Part shown: in pieces, positions 33,107 through 41,653 of the stretch
Layout: every line of letters begins with the position of its first letter
How positions within the stretch are numbered: the first letter of the stretch is position 1
Assembly: GCF_024171765.1 (NCBI RefSeq)
Contig: NZ_JAMTCI010000001.1
Location: forward strand, 2,032,796-2,096,795
DNA: 64,000 nt
Direction of reading: 5' to 3'
DNA from: Williamsia deligens
GTDB lineage: Bacteria > Actinomycetota > Actinomycetes > Mycobacteriales > Mycobacteriaceae
Translations under genes and position numbers: made by a program
Notes under the pieces: generated by a model
Database searches by the model: none
What the model saw: the letters and a program-made list of their open reading frames with translations, nothing else
What the model was told of the DNA's origin: nothing

Positions 33107-34525
33107 ATGGCCCGACCCATCCGCTTCAACGCCTTCGACATGAACTGTGTCGCCCACCAGTCGCCGGGGCTCTGGCGTCACCCCGACGACAGGTCGGCCG
33201 ACTACACCACCATCGACTACTGGGTGGAGCTCGCCCGGCTGCTGGAGACGGGCGGGTTCGACGGCCTCTTCATCGCCGACGTGCTCGGCACCTATGACGT
33301 CTACGCCGGTGACGACACCGCGGCGATCCGCCAGGGCGCGCAGACGCCGGTGAACGATCCGCTGCTGCTGGTCTCGGCCATGGCGTACGCGACCGAGCAT
33401 CTCGGTTTCGGCATCACCACCGGCACCGGGTTCGAGCATCCGGTCCCGTTCGCGCGACGGATGTCGACGCTCGACCACCTCACGAAGGGGCGGATCGGCT
33501 GGAACGTCGTCACCGGGTATCTGCCGTCGGCGGCGCGGAACCTGGGCGAGACCGACCAACTCGCGCACGACGCCCGCTACGACCACGCTGACGAGTACCT
33601 CGAGGTCCTCTACAAGCTGTGGGAGGGATCGTGGGAGGACGACGCGGTCCGTCGCGACCGTGAGGCGGGCGTCTACGCCGACCCGGCGAAGGTCCACCAC
33701 ATCGGCCACCGGGGTGAGCACTACTCGGTGCCCGGCATCCACGTGTCGGAGCCGTCGCCGCAGCGCTCGCCGGTCATCTACCAGGCCGGTGCCTCGCCGC
33801 GCGGAATGGCGTTCGCGGCGGGCAACGCCGAGGCGATCTTCGTCGCCGCACCGACCAAGGAGATCCTGCGATCGGTCGTCGGGAAGATCCGCGCCGAGCT
33901 CGTCGCGGCCGGCCGCGGTGCACACGACGCGCGGATCTACACGTTGCTGACGATCATCACCGACGCGACCGAGGAGGCCGCCCAGGCCAAGGCGGCGCAG
34001 TACCGCGAGTACGCCAGCGCCGAGGGGTCGCTGGTGTTCATGTCGGGGTGGATGGGCATCGACCTGTCCGCCTACGACCTCGACGAGCCGATCGGGAACG
34101 TGGAGTCCAACGCCATCCAGTCGGCGGTCGCGGCGTTCTCCCAGGCCGACCCGGACGGCAAGGAGTGGACCGTCCGCGACATCGCCGCCTGGGGCGGGAT
34201 CGGTGGGATGGGCCCGGTCCTCGTCGGGTCGGGCGAGTCGATCGCGCGACAGCTCGAGGAATGGGTCGCCGAGACCGACGTCGACGGGTTCAACCTCGCC
34301 TACGCCGTCACGCCCGGCACGTTCGCCGACGTCGTCGAGCACGTGATCCCCGAGCTCGAGAAGCGCGGCAGCTACGAGCGCGAGTACACGCCGGGCACGC
34401 TGCGCCACAAGCTGTTCGGACGGGGTGATCGACTGCCCGACAACCATCGCGGCGCCGACTACCGGGTCGGTGGGGCGAAGTCGACGATCGACGACTCCAT
34501 CCGCGAGGGCGTCACCACCGCCTGA
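33107..34525 (+). CDS. FMN-dependent monooxygenase, NtaA/SnaA/DszA (DmoA-like) luciferase-like family
   Basis: The protein has 472 residues from ATG 33107 (MARPIRFNAFDMN). Conserved family blocks are HQSPGLWRHPDDRSADY, FDGLFIADVLGTYDVY, NVVTGYLPSAARNLG, HDARYDHADEYLEVLYKLWEGSW, VYADPAKVHHIGHRGE and QAGASPRGMAFAAGNAEAIF. The enzymes use FMNH2 from a partner reductase to oxidise organosulfur or amine substrates. The FDMNC..HQSPGLW start is closest in memory to dimethylsulfide monooxygenase DmoA; sulfone or other substrates cannot be excluded. No reductase gene is adjacent. It is divergent from the flavohaemoglobin-like gene, 132 bases apart, and 29 bases before GH3. Confidence 0.85.
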   Translation: MARPIRFNAFDMNCVAHQSPGLWRHPDDRSADYTTIDYWVELARLLETGGFDGLFIADVLGTYDVYAGDDTAAIRQGAQTPVNDPLLLVSAMAYATEHLGFGITTGTGFEHPVPFARRMSTLDHLTKGRIGWNVVTGYLPSAARNLGETDQLAHDARYDHADEYLEVLYKLWEGSWEDDAVRRDREAGVYADPAKVHHIGHRGEHYSVPGIHVSEPSPQRSPVIYQAGASPRGMAFAAGNAEAIFVAAPTKEILRSVVGKIRAELVAAGRGAHDARIYTLLTIITDATEEAAQAKAAQYREYASAEGSLVFMSGWMGIDLSAYDLDEPIGNVESNAIQSAVAAFSQADPDGKEWTVRDIAAWGGIGGMGPVLVGSGESIARQLEEWVAETDVDGFNLAYAVTPGTFADVVEHVIPELEKRGSYEREYTPGTLRHKLFGRGDRLPDNHRGADYRVGGAKSTIDDSIREGVTTA

Positions 34526-34542
34526 GGCGTCGGCCGCGTCCG

Positions 34543-34548
34543 TAGCCT
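34543..34548 (+). promoter_or_regulatory. -10 TAGCCT, leaderless type, for the GH3 gene
   Basis: TAGCCT ends six bases before ATG 34555. No Shine-Dalgarno is seen in the 29-base gap after the monooxygenase, so the GH3 gene may have its own leaderless transcript. Confidence 0.4.
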
Positions 34549-34554
34549 CGTGCC

Positions 34555-36789
34555 ATGGCCGAGAAGGGGCGCGAACCGGAGGACGGACTGTCGATCGCGG
34601 AGAGGACGACGCTCACGCGCGGCGCCGACTTCTGGTCCACCGAGGCTGTCGGTGGCGTGCCGTCGCTGGTGCTCACCGACGGCCCGCACGGCGTCCGCAA
34701 GCAGACCGGTGCGAGCGATCATCTCGGGTTGGCCGACTCCGAACCCGCGACCTGCTTCCCGCCGGCCGTCGGGCTCGCACAGAGCTGGGACCGCGATCTC
34801 GTCGAGAGGGTCGGGGTCGCGCTGGGTCGGGAGGCACGCGCCCTCGGCGTCGACGTACTCCTGGGTCCCGGCATCAACATCAAGCGTGATCCCCGCGGCG
34901 GCCGATCGTTCGAGTACTACTCCGAGGACCCGCTGCTCAGCGGGGTCCTCGGTGCCGCCTGGGTGACCGGGGTGCAGTCGGTGGGCGTGGGCACGTCGCT
35001 GAAGCACTTCGCGCTGAACAACGCCGAGACCGACCGCATGCGGTCCAGCTCCGATGTCGACGCGCGACCGATGCGGGAGATCTATCTCCGCGCGTTCGAC
35101 CACGTCGTGCGGGTCGCCCGACCGTGGACGGTCATGTGTTCCTACAACCGCATCAACGGCGTCCACGCCGCCGAGAACAGATGGCTGCTCACCGAACTGC
35201 TGCGCGACGAATGGGGTTTCGACGGCCTCGTCGTCAGCGACTGGGGTGCCGTCCGGGATCGCGTCGCCGCCGTGCGTGCGGGTCTGGACCTGACCATGCC
35301 GGGTGACGGCGGAACGGGAGACGCCGCGGTGATCGCGGCGCTCGAGTCCGGCGTTCTCGACGAGTCGTCTCTCGACCGGGCCGCATCGGCCATGGCGACA
35401 CTCGCTGACCGCACGCGGGCCGGGCACGACGAGGCGATCACGGTCGACCACGACACCCACCACCGACTGGCCCGCGAGGTCGCCGGCCGCTGCGTCGTGC
35501 TGCTCAAGAACGACCGACACGTCGACGAGAAGCCGCTGCTGCCGTTGACACCTGGCACCCGGATCGCTGTCATCGGCGAGTTCGCGCAGGCCCCGCGGTA
35601 CCAGGGCGGCGGGAGCTCGCACGTGAACGCCACCCGCGTCGACATCCCCATCGACGAGATCCGGGCCTTCGCCGGGGACGGGATCGTCACCAGCGCCAGG
35701 GGTTTCACCACCGACGGATCCGACGACGCCGCGGCACTGCGGGCGACCGCCGTCGCTGCGGCCGCCGACGCGGACGTCGCCGTCCTGTTCCTCGGACTGG
35801 GTGAGCGTCAGGAGTCCGAGGGCTTCGATCGCACCGACATCGAGCTCCCCGCCGACCAGCTCGAACTCGCCGCGGCCGTCGTCGACGCCCAACCGCGGAC
35901 GGTCGTGGTGCTCTCGCACGGCGGCGTCGTGCGGTTGGCGCCGATCGTCGACGCGGTGCCCGCCATCGTCGACGGCGGCCTGCTGGGACAGGCGGGCGGC
36001 GGTGCGCTCGCCGATGTGCTGTTCGGTGTCGTGAACCCGTCCGGGCGTCTGGCGGAGACGGTGCCGGTGCGGCTCGCCGACTGCCCGTCGTTCCTCGACT
36101 TCCCCGGCGAGCACTCGCACGTCCGGTACGGGGAGGGCATCTTCGTCGGGTACCGCGGATTCGACGCCCGGGGTCTACCCGTGACGTTCCCGTTCGGACA
36201 CGGGTTGTCCTACACCGATTTCGCGTACTCGGACCTGTCGGTGGACGTCGACGACGGCGGTCTGCGTGTCGCGGTGACCGTGACCAACACCGGTGCCGTG
36301 ACCGGCCGCGAGGTCGTGCAGGTCTACACGGCGCGCACCGGCTCGGCCGTCGTCCGGCCCCCGCGGGAGCTCGCCGCGTTCGCCGTCACCGACGACCTGG
36401 TCCCGGACGCGACGCAGCGCGTGTCGGTGACCGTCCCGCGATCGCAGTTGGCCCACTGGGACGTCCGGATCGACGCGTGGGTGGTCGAGGGCGGACCCCG
36501 GGACGTCGAGGTCGGCGCCTCGAGTCGCGACATCCGCCTCGAGGCGTCGGTGGAGATCGCCGGCGACGAGGTCGACCTCCCGCTCACCTGGCAGTCCACG
36601 CTCGCCGAGGCGATCGCCGACCCCGCCGTCGCCGAGGCACTCGCGTCGTCGATGCCCGAGGGCGCGGGAGACATGGCCGGATCCGACCTGCTCACCCTCG
36701 TGGGGTCGATGCCGCTCGACCGGCTGCGGAACTTCGGGCTCGCATCCCCCGCTCTCGTCGACCTCCTGGGAGACCCCGACGACGTCTGA
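34555..36789 (+). CDS. Glycoside hydrolase family 3 (beta-glucosidase-like)
   Basis: The protein has 744 residues. The (beta/alpha)8 domain has LTDGPHGVRKQ, LGPGINIKRDPRGGRSFEYYSEDP, KHFALNNAE and FDGLVVSDWGAVRD, with Asp of SDW as the expected nucleophile. The C-terminal beta-sandwich (GQAGGGALADVLFGVVNPSG, then FPFGHGLSYTDF) and a fibronectin III-like domain (VTVTNTGAVTGREVVQVY) complete the usual bacterial beta-glucosidase order. There is no signal peptide, so it is cytosolic and probably acts on imported disaccharides. The extra about 60 C-terminal residues, ending LASPALVDLLGD, are outside the standard fold. Confidence 0.92.
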   Translation: MAEKGREPEDGLSIAERTTLTRGADFWSTEAVGGVPSLVLTDGPHGVRKQTGASDHLGLADSEPATCFPPAVGLAQSWDRDLVERVGVALGREARALGVDVLLGPGINIKRDPRGGRSFEYYSEDPLLSGVLGAAWVTGVQSVGVGTSLKHFALNNAETDRMRSSSDVDARPMREIYLRAFDHVVRVARPWTVMCSYNRINGVHAAENRWLLTELLRDEWGFDGLVVSDWGAVRDRVAAVRAGLDLTMPGDGGTGDAAVIAALESGVLDESSLDRAASAMATLADRTRAGHDEAITVDHDTHHRLAREVAGRCVVLLKNDRHVDEKPLLPLTPGTRIAVIGEFAQAPRYQGGGSSHVNATRVDIPIDEIRAFAGDGIVTSARGFTTDGSDDAAALRATAVAAAADADVAVLFLGLGERQESEGFDRTDIELPADQLELAAAVVDAQPRTVVVLSHGGVVRLAPIVDAVPAIVDGGLLGQAGGGALADVLFGVVNPSGRLAETVPVRLADCPSFLDFPGEHSHVRYGEGIFVGYRGFDARGLPVTFPFGHGLSYTDFAYSDLSVDVDDGGLRVAVTVTNTGAVTGREVVQVYTARTGSAVVRPPRELAAFAVTDDLVPDATQRVSVTVPRSQLAHWDVRIDAWVVEGGPRDVEVGASSRDIRLEASVEIAGDEVDLPLTWQSTLAEAIADPAVAEALASSMPEGAGDMAGSDLLTLVGSMPLDRLRNFGLASPALVDLLGDPDDV

Positions 36790-36873
36790 GGCCGCCGACG
36801 CCGCGGTACCGTGAGCCCGACCAAGCGCTCGGTCAACCGGTGGCCGCGCATGTCGAGCAGATCGGAGACCCGG

Positions 36874-37758
36874 ATGGGGACGTTCGCGGTGACCGGCAGT
36901 GCGTCGGGCATGGGTGCGGCGGTCACGGCGCGACTGACCGCGGACGGCCATCGCGTGGTCGGTGTCGACCGGAAGGCGGCCGACGTGGTCGCGGATCTGT
37001 CGACGGCGGCGGGTCGGGCCGATGCGACACGGGAGGTGCTCGACCGTGTCGACGGTCACCTCGACGGCGCCGTCATGGCGGCGGGGCTGGGACCCACGCC
37101 GGGTGGGGAACGCCTGGTCGCGACGGTGAACGTCCTCGGTGTCATCGAGCTGTTGACGGGTTGGCGACCGGCGCTCGAGGCCGCGGGCGGCAAGGCCGTC
37201 GTCCTCGGCTCCAACTCGTCGACCACCACGCCACTCGTCCCGAGAGTCGCGGTGCGGCGACTCATCGCCGGTGACGTCGACGGCGCGGTGCGCGTGCTGC
37301 GCAGGTTCGGGCCGGCGTCCCCGGCGTTCACCTACGCGGCGTCGAAGATCGCCGTCACGCGCTGGGCCCGCCGGACCGCGGTCACCCCCTCCTGGGCGGG
37401 CGCCGGCGTCAACCTCAACATCCTGGCGCCGGGGGCCGTGATGACCCCACTCCTGCGATCGCAACTGGAGGGCCGCAACGCCGGCCAGGTACGGCAGTTC
37501 CCGATCCCGACCCGGCACTACGGCACCCCGGAGACCATGGCCGCCTGGATCGCGATGATGCTCGGCCCGGCCGCGGTCGACATGGCAGGGAGCATGGTCG
37601 TCGTCGACGGCGGGACCGACGCGCACTTCCGGTCCGAGCACTGGCCCGCGCCCGTCCCGCTGCGAGCGCTGGCGCGATACGGGGTGCGGTTCCTGCGTCA
37701 CGATGCGCACGTGCGGCCGGAGGAGGACCCCCGCGAGGTCGATACCATCACGCGATGA
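36874..37758 (+). CDS. Short-chain dehydrogenase/reductase (SDR)
   Basis: The protein has 294 residues from ATG 36874 (MGTFAVTGSASGMG), preceded by GGAGA; upstream in-frame starts lack support. The cofactor motif GSASGMG (a TGxxxGxG variant), AAGLGP (NAG-like) and YAASKIAVTRW (catalytic Tyr and Lys) are present, with GSNSS before them supplying the catalytic Ser. The layout, with a short N-half and an insertion before the Tyr, resembles bacterial 3-alpha-hydroxysteroid dehydrogenase-like SDRs. A 40-residue C-terminal extension is unusual. Its stop overlaps the start of the thioesterase gene (ATGA), suggesting a shared pathway in acyl or steroid breakdown. Confidence 0.85.
   Translation: MGTFAVTGSASGMGAAVTARLTADGHRVVGVDRKAADVVADLSTAAGRADATREVLDRVDGHLDGAVMAAGLGPTPGGERLVATVNVLGVIELLTGWRPALEAAGGKAVVLGSNSSTTTPLVPRVAVRRLIAGDVDGAVRVLRRFGPASPAFTYAASKIAVTRWARRTAVTPSWAGAGVNLNILAPGAVMTPLLRSQLEGRNAGQVRQFPIPTRHYGTPETMAAWIAMMLGPAAVDMAGSMVVVDGGTDAHFRSEHWPAPVPLRALARYGVRFLRHDAHVRPEEDPREVDTITR
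37743..37748 (+). promoter_or_regulatory. -10-like TACCAT before the thioesterase start
   Basis: TACCAT ends six bases before ATG 37755, a leaderless pattern inside the 3' end of the SDR gene. The same start is also ATGA-coupled to the SDR, so this may be fortuitous. Confidence 0.3.
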
Positions 37759-38591
37759 CGACCGTCCCCACCTGGGTGAGCATCGCCGAGCAGTTCCACG
37801 ATCCTGCGGAGACCCGCTTCGAGCTGTCGCCGGCACCCGATGCCTCCTCGTCGGAGAAGCTGGTCATGCAGATGCCGATCGGTCGGTGGCGTAACCCGGC
37901 GACCGGCGCGGTCAGCGCCGGACTGTTGGCGATGCTCGTCGACTCGGCCGGCGGGACCGCCGACTTCCTGGCGTTCGGCGGCGATCGCGCGACCGTGACC
38001 AGCGAGCTGTCCGTCGACCTCGTCGCGCCGCTGCCGTCGACGGCCGATGTCGCCACGTCGAGCGGACGCACCGTGGCCGTGGACGCGGCGACGGCGATGG
38101 CCTCCAGCACGATCGCGGTCGACGGAGCCGTCGTCGGGTACGGGACGGTTCGGACCATGCCCGTCCCCGGTGCCGCGACGCCCCTGGGCGCGATGCCCGC
38201 CGACGGCCTGTCGGGAGGGGAGCGCGACGACCTCTCGCTGATGCTGGGGCTCGGTGCATCCATCGATGACGTGACCGATGGCGAGTCGGTCGTGGCGCTC
38301 CCGGATCCGTGCCTGCAGAACGGCATCGGGATCGTCCACGGCGGGATCATCGTCGCCGCAGCGGAGACCGTGGCGTCGGTGACCATGAACCGCGGTCGCA
38401 CGGCACCGCTGTCGACCGGTGCGATCCGTGCGAACTATCTGCGGCCCATGGCCACCGGGGGCGACGCCCGCTATGAGGCTCGGATCGTGCGTGCCGGTCG
38501 GGGGACGGCCGTCGTCGACGTGACCGCCGTCAGCGCCGACGGCAAGACCGCCGCCGTCGTCCGCGTCACGGGGTACGCCGTCGGGGCCTGA
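37755..38591 (+). CDS. Double-hotdog acyl-CoA thioesterase (PaaI/DUF4442-like)
   Basis: The protein has 278 residues containing two tandem hotdog domains. The first has GLLAMLVDSAGGTADF followed by TSELSVDLVAPLPS. The second has LQNGIGIVHGGIIVAAAETVASV followed by [33 protein letters not shown]. The HGG of the second domain is the usual catalytic-loop position; the first domain lacks it and may be structural. Such proteins hydrolyse acyl-CoA thioesters. It overlaps the SDR stop by four bases and is convergent with the MerR gene, four bases away. Confidence 0.85.
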   Translation: MTTVPTWVSIAEQFHDPAETRFELSPAPDASSSEKLVMQMPIGRWRNPATGAVSAGLLAMLVDSAGGTADFLAFGGDRATVTSELSVDLVAPLPSTADVATSSGRTVAVDAATAMASSTIAVDGAVVGYGTVRTMPVPGAATPLGAMPADGLSGGERDDLSLMLGLGASIDDVTDGESVVALPDPCLQNGIGIVHGGIIVAAAETVASVTMNRGRTAPLSTGAIRANYLRPMATGGDARYEARIVRAGRGTAVVDVTAVSADGKTAAVVRVTGYAVGA

Positions 38592-38595
38592 CCGG

Positions 38596-39354
38596 TCAGG
38601 ACCGGTGCTCGTAGGCGGCGCCGATGAACTCCATCTGCTCCTTCGACGGGCCGGCGAACATCGGTTCGGCCGACGGGTCGGCCTGCAGTTCGGCGTTGTC
38701 GTGCGCCACCGTGTACAGCGACTCCCTGAGCCCTGGGTCGTTGCCGTGGAACTCCTCCAGCAGCCCCATCCACTCGACGGCGAGCGCCACCGCCCGGGGT
38801 GACGCCGGGTCGACACCCTCCGCGATCGCGGCATCGACCTCCGCGATCAGACCCGGCCACCGGCTCTCCACCTGCGCGATCCGCTCGTCGCCGACCGTCT
38901 CGCGTCGCCTGTGCAGCGCACCGAGCTGGTCGGCGTCGAAGTAGCGGCTCATCGTCTCGTCCATCGTCATCACCTCTCTGATCACGTCGAGGAGATCCGA
39001 CGACGACCCGCGGGCGTCCCGCACCGACGCGAGACCGATCGCGATGCGTGACCGCACGGCCTGCAGCGCAGCGATCTGCTCTGCGACCGCGCGGTCGTGC
39101 TCGGCGAGCGTCGACGCCACCGACGACGCGTCGTCCAGGACGTCGGCGATCCGATCGAGCGGCAGCCCGAGCGACCGCAGTGCGATCACCCGGTAGAGCC
39201 GCTGCACGTCGGACTCGTCGTACAGCCGGTACCCGGCCGACGTCCGACCCGACGGACGCACCAGTCCGAGCTCGTCGTAGTGGTGCAGCGCCCGCACCGT
39301 GAGACCGGTCAGCTCGGCCAGGCAGCCCACCCGATATGTCTCACCCGCGGTCAT
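38596..39354 (-). CDS. MerR-family regulator with TipAS-like drug-binding domain
   Basis: The protein has 252 residues. The MerR DNA-binding domain is YRVGCLAELTGLTVRALHHYDELGLVRP, with GYRLYDESDVQRLYRVIALRSLGLPLDRI. A coiled coil (about 80-110) leads to a TipAS-type domain: MSRYFDADQLGALHRRRE, then RWPGLIAEVDAAIAEG. TipAS domains bind thiopeptide or other bulky antibiotics and activate efflux or resistance genes. Most TipA targets are the tipA promoter itself; no obvious partner gene is adjacent. The Shine-Dalgarno GGAGGA-like GTGAGGAGA precedes the start. Confidence 0.9.
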   Translation of the reverse strand: MTAGETYRVGCLAELTGLTVRALHHYDELGLVRPSGRTSAGYRLYDESDVQRLYRVIALRSLGLPLDRIADVLDDASSVASTLAEHDRAVAEQIAALQAVRSRIAIGLASVRDARGSSSDLLDVIREVMTMDETMSRYFDADQLGALHRRRETVGDERIAQVESRWPGLIAEVDAAIAEGVDPASPRAVALAVEWMGLLEEFHGNDPGLRESLYTVAHDNAELQADPSAEPMFAGPSKEQMEFIGAAYEHRS

Positions 39355-39435
39355 CTCGGTATCTCCTCACCCGGCGCACCGTGCGCCGGTGACACCGATC
39401 GTGGAGTCGCACGCAGCGTGAGGGTCAAGCGGAGA

Positions 39436-39858
39436 TCAGTAGATGAGTTTGCCGACCTCGGTGGGGCAGTAGGCGGTGACCGCGGCGCGGACGAAGCCCT
39501 TCGCCTTCGAGTCGTCGCCGTTGTACTTGTCCTTGACGTCGTTGCCGGCGTCGGCCGCACTCTTGCCGTCGCCGAGGCTCGAGCAGACGTCGCGAGCCTC
39601 GGACTTCATGTCGTCGTCGCTGCCGAACTTGAGGTTGCCGACACCGAGCGCACCGATGAAGGCGGCGTCCCGCGCGCCCGATGCGGCGCCACCCACGGCG
39701 TCCGCGGCGCTCGAGGCCGCGCTGCCGATCGAGTCCGCGCCGCGCGACGCGGACTCGGCACCGCCCCCGGAGGCGTTCGGGGTGTTCGAGTCGGAGTCGG
39801 AGCATCCGGCCAGGACCAGTGCCCCCGCTGCGATCGCCGCAAATACCAGCTTCTTCAT
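39436..39858 (-). CDS. DUF732-type lipoprotein
   Basis: The protein has 140 residues from ATG 39858, preceded by GAGGGCGG. The signal MKKLVFAAIAAGALVLAGC ends in a lipobox LAGC, so the mature Cys is lipidated and the protein is anchored outside the membrane. An Ala/Ser/Gly linker follows. The C-terminal domain shows DVCSSLGDG and VRAAVTAYCP, the two-Cys pattern of DUF732, an actinobacterial secreted domain of unknown role. It stands alone and has no visible operon partner. Confidence 0.8.
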   Translation of the reverse strand: MKKLVFAAIAAGALVLAGCSDSDSNTPNASGGGAESASRGADSIGSAASSAADAVGGAASGARDAAFIGALGVGNLKFGSDDDMKSEARDVCSSLGDGKSAADAGNDVKDKYNGDDSKAKGFVRAAVTAYCPTEVGKLIY

Positions 39859-39991
39859 GCCGCCCTCTTCCTGCACCGCCGACGCCGGTCGTCGAGCGTG
39901 TCCAGTATGGCCGGTGCGCAGGGGCTGCCGGACCGACATCGCACATCGCTCGTCGACGCGAAGGATCGTCGAGAAAGAATGTCGTCGACGA

Positions 39992-40018
39992 TGTCGAGAA
40001 CCGTGCGACGGTGACGTC
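39992..40018 (+). promoter_or_regulatory. ECF42-type promoter (TGTCGA-N17-CGTC) before the DGPF gene
   Basis: TGTCGA (39992-39997) and CGTC (40015-40018) are spaced by 17 bases, upstream of the YCII/DGPF start at 40070. ECF42 sigma factors are reported to recognise TGTCGA in the -35 and CGA/TC in the -10. The next gene but one is an ECF42 sigma factor, so autoregulation is likely. Confidence 0.55.
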
Positions 40019-40069
40019 CCAGGGGTGCGAGCGACGCATCGGCGTCGCGACGAACGCGAGGAGAGAACC

Positions 40070-40477
40070 GTGAAGTACCTGATACTGAAGCACTACCGCG
40101 GCGGCCCCACCCCGGCGACCGGCTGTGAGCCGATGGACCGGTGGACGCCCGACGAGGTCGACGCCCACATGCAGTACATGAACGATTTCGCCGACAAGCT
40201 GAAGGGCACCGGGGAGTTCGTCGACGCCCAGGCGCTCTCGCCCGAGGGGACGTTCGTCCGCTACGACGGGCCGGGCCGTCCGCCCGTCACCGACGGGCCG
40301 TTCGCCGAGACCAAGGACCTCATCGCGGGGTGGATGGCGATCGACGTCGACTCCCACGAGCGCGCGCTGGAGCTCGCGGCGGAGCTGTCCGCGGCCCCCG
40401 GCGCCGGGGGCGAACCGATCCACGAGTGGCTCGAACTCCGGCCGTTCCTGGAGAACCCGTCGCGCATCGAGGACTGA
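40070..40477 (+). CDS. YCII/DGPF-domain protein, ECF42 partner
   Basis: The protein has 135 residues with a GTG start at 40070 after GAGGAGAG. The family hallmark is TDGPFAETKDLIAGWMAIDVDS, containing the DGPF motif that names these proteins; MKYLILKHYRGG is a typical YCII start. It folds as a ferredoxin-like dimer, and the biochemical role is unknown. It sits nine bases before an ECF42 sigma factor gene. This pairing is highly conserved, and DGPF genes are the reported ECF42 targets. Confidence 0.88.
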   Translation: MKYLILKHYRGGPTPATGCEPMDRWTPDEVDAHMQYMNDFADKLKGTGEFVDAQALSPEGTFVRYDGPGRPPVTDGPFAETKDLIAGWMAIDVDSHERALELAAELSAAPGAGGEPIHEWLELRPFLENPSRIED

Positions 40478-40486
40478 CGCGATCCG

Positions 40487-41641
40487 ATGTCCTGGGGTGA
40501 CACCGTCGGGGACGACGAGCTGCGGGCGCTGGTCCCTGCGGTGATCGGCGTCCTCGTCCGACGCGGAGCAGATTTCGCGTCGGCCGAGGACGCCGTGCAG
40601 GAGGCGTTGGTGTCGGCGATCGCGACCTGGCCGCACGACCCGCCACGGGATCCGCGGGCATGGCTGACGACGGTCGCGTGGCGCGCCTTCCTCGACCTCG
40701 TCCGATCGGAGTCGGCCCGTCGTCGTCGCGAGGACGTGGTGGCCGCCGAACCGGAGCCGGGCCCCGCCGCCGACTCCGACGACTCGCTGCAGATGTTCCT
40801 GCTCTGCGCGCACCCCGACCTCGCGCCGGCGTCGGCGGTCGCGCTCACGCTGCGCGCCGTCGGCGGGCTCACCACCCGTCAGATCGCGGAGGCGTACATG
40901 GTGCCGGAATCGACCATGGCGCAACGCATCAGTCGGGCGAAGAAGACGATCGCCGGGATCCGTCTCGACGGCCGGTCGAACCTCGCGACCGTGCTGCGGG
41001 TGCTCTACCTCGTCTTCAACGAGGGGTACGGCGGTGACGTCGACCTGGCCGCGGAGTCCATCCGACTCACGCGGTCGCTGGCGACGATGTCCGACGACCC
41101 CGAGGTGGCGGGCCTGCTCGCCCTGATGCTCCTGCACCACGCACGTCGTGCCTCTCGGACGGGGCCATCGGGCCGATTGATCCCGTTGGCGCAGCAGGAT
41201 CGGTCGCGGTGGGACACCGTGCTCATCGCCGAGGGTGTCACCGTCCTGCAGGCCGCGCTGGCACAGGATCGGTTGGGGGAGTACCAGGTCCAGGCCGCCA
41301 TCGCCGCGTTGCACGCCGACGCCCCCAGCACCGACGAGACCGACTGGGTGCAGATCGTCGAGTGGTACGACGAACTCGTCGCACTCACCGACAGTCCGGT
41401 GGCCCGGCTGAACAGGGCGGTCGCCGTCGGTGAGGCCGACGGTCCCCGGGCGGGCCTCGCCGCCCTCGCCGGGCTCGACCCCGAGTTGCCCAGGTACACA
41501 GCCGCGCTCGCGCACCTCACCGAGCGGTCGGGTGATCTCGTCGGTGCCGGCGACCTGTACGCGGCCGCCGCGGAGAAGGCCACGTCGACGGCCGAACGCG
41601 ACCACCTCGTCCGCGAGGCCGCCCGGGTGCGTTCTCGCTGA
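40487..41641 (+). CDS. ECF sigma factor of the ECF42 group, with DUF6596 C-terminal domain
   Basis: The protein has 384 residues. Sigma region 2 (about 1-75) includes FASAEDAVQEALVSAIATWP and PRAWLTTVAWRAFLDLVRSE. Region 4 (about 110-165) includes LTTRQIAEAYMVPESTMAQRISRAKKTI. The long C-terminal part (about 185 on, LYLVFNEGYGG and LLALMLLHHARRASRTGPSGRLIPLAQQD) is the DUF6596/TPR-like extension typical of ECF42 and thought to control activity in place of an anti-sigma factor. No anti-sigma gene is adjacent, as expected. It is co-transcribed with the DGPF gene. Confidence 0.92.
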   Translation: MSWGDTVGDDELRALVPAVIGVLVRRGADFASAEDAVQEALVSAIATWPHDPPRDPRAWLTTVAWRAFLDLVRSESARRRREDVVAAEPEPGPAADSDDSLQMFLLCAHPDLAPASAVALTLRAVGGLTTRQIAEAYMVPESTMAQRISRAKKTIAGIRLDGRSNLATVLRVLYLVFNEGYGGDVDLAAESIRLTRSLATMSDDPEVAGLLALMLLHHARRASRTGPSGRLIPLAQQDRSRWDTVLIAEGVTVLQAALAQDRLGEYQVQAAIAALHADAPSTDETDWVQIVEWYDELVALTDSPVARLNRAVAVGEADGPRAGLAALAGLDPELPRYTAALAHLTERSGDLVGAGDLYAAAAEKATSTAERDHLVREAARVRSR

Positions 41642-41653
41642 CGGGCTCGGCGG

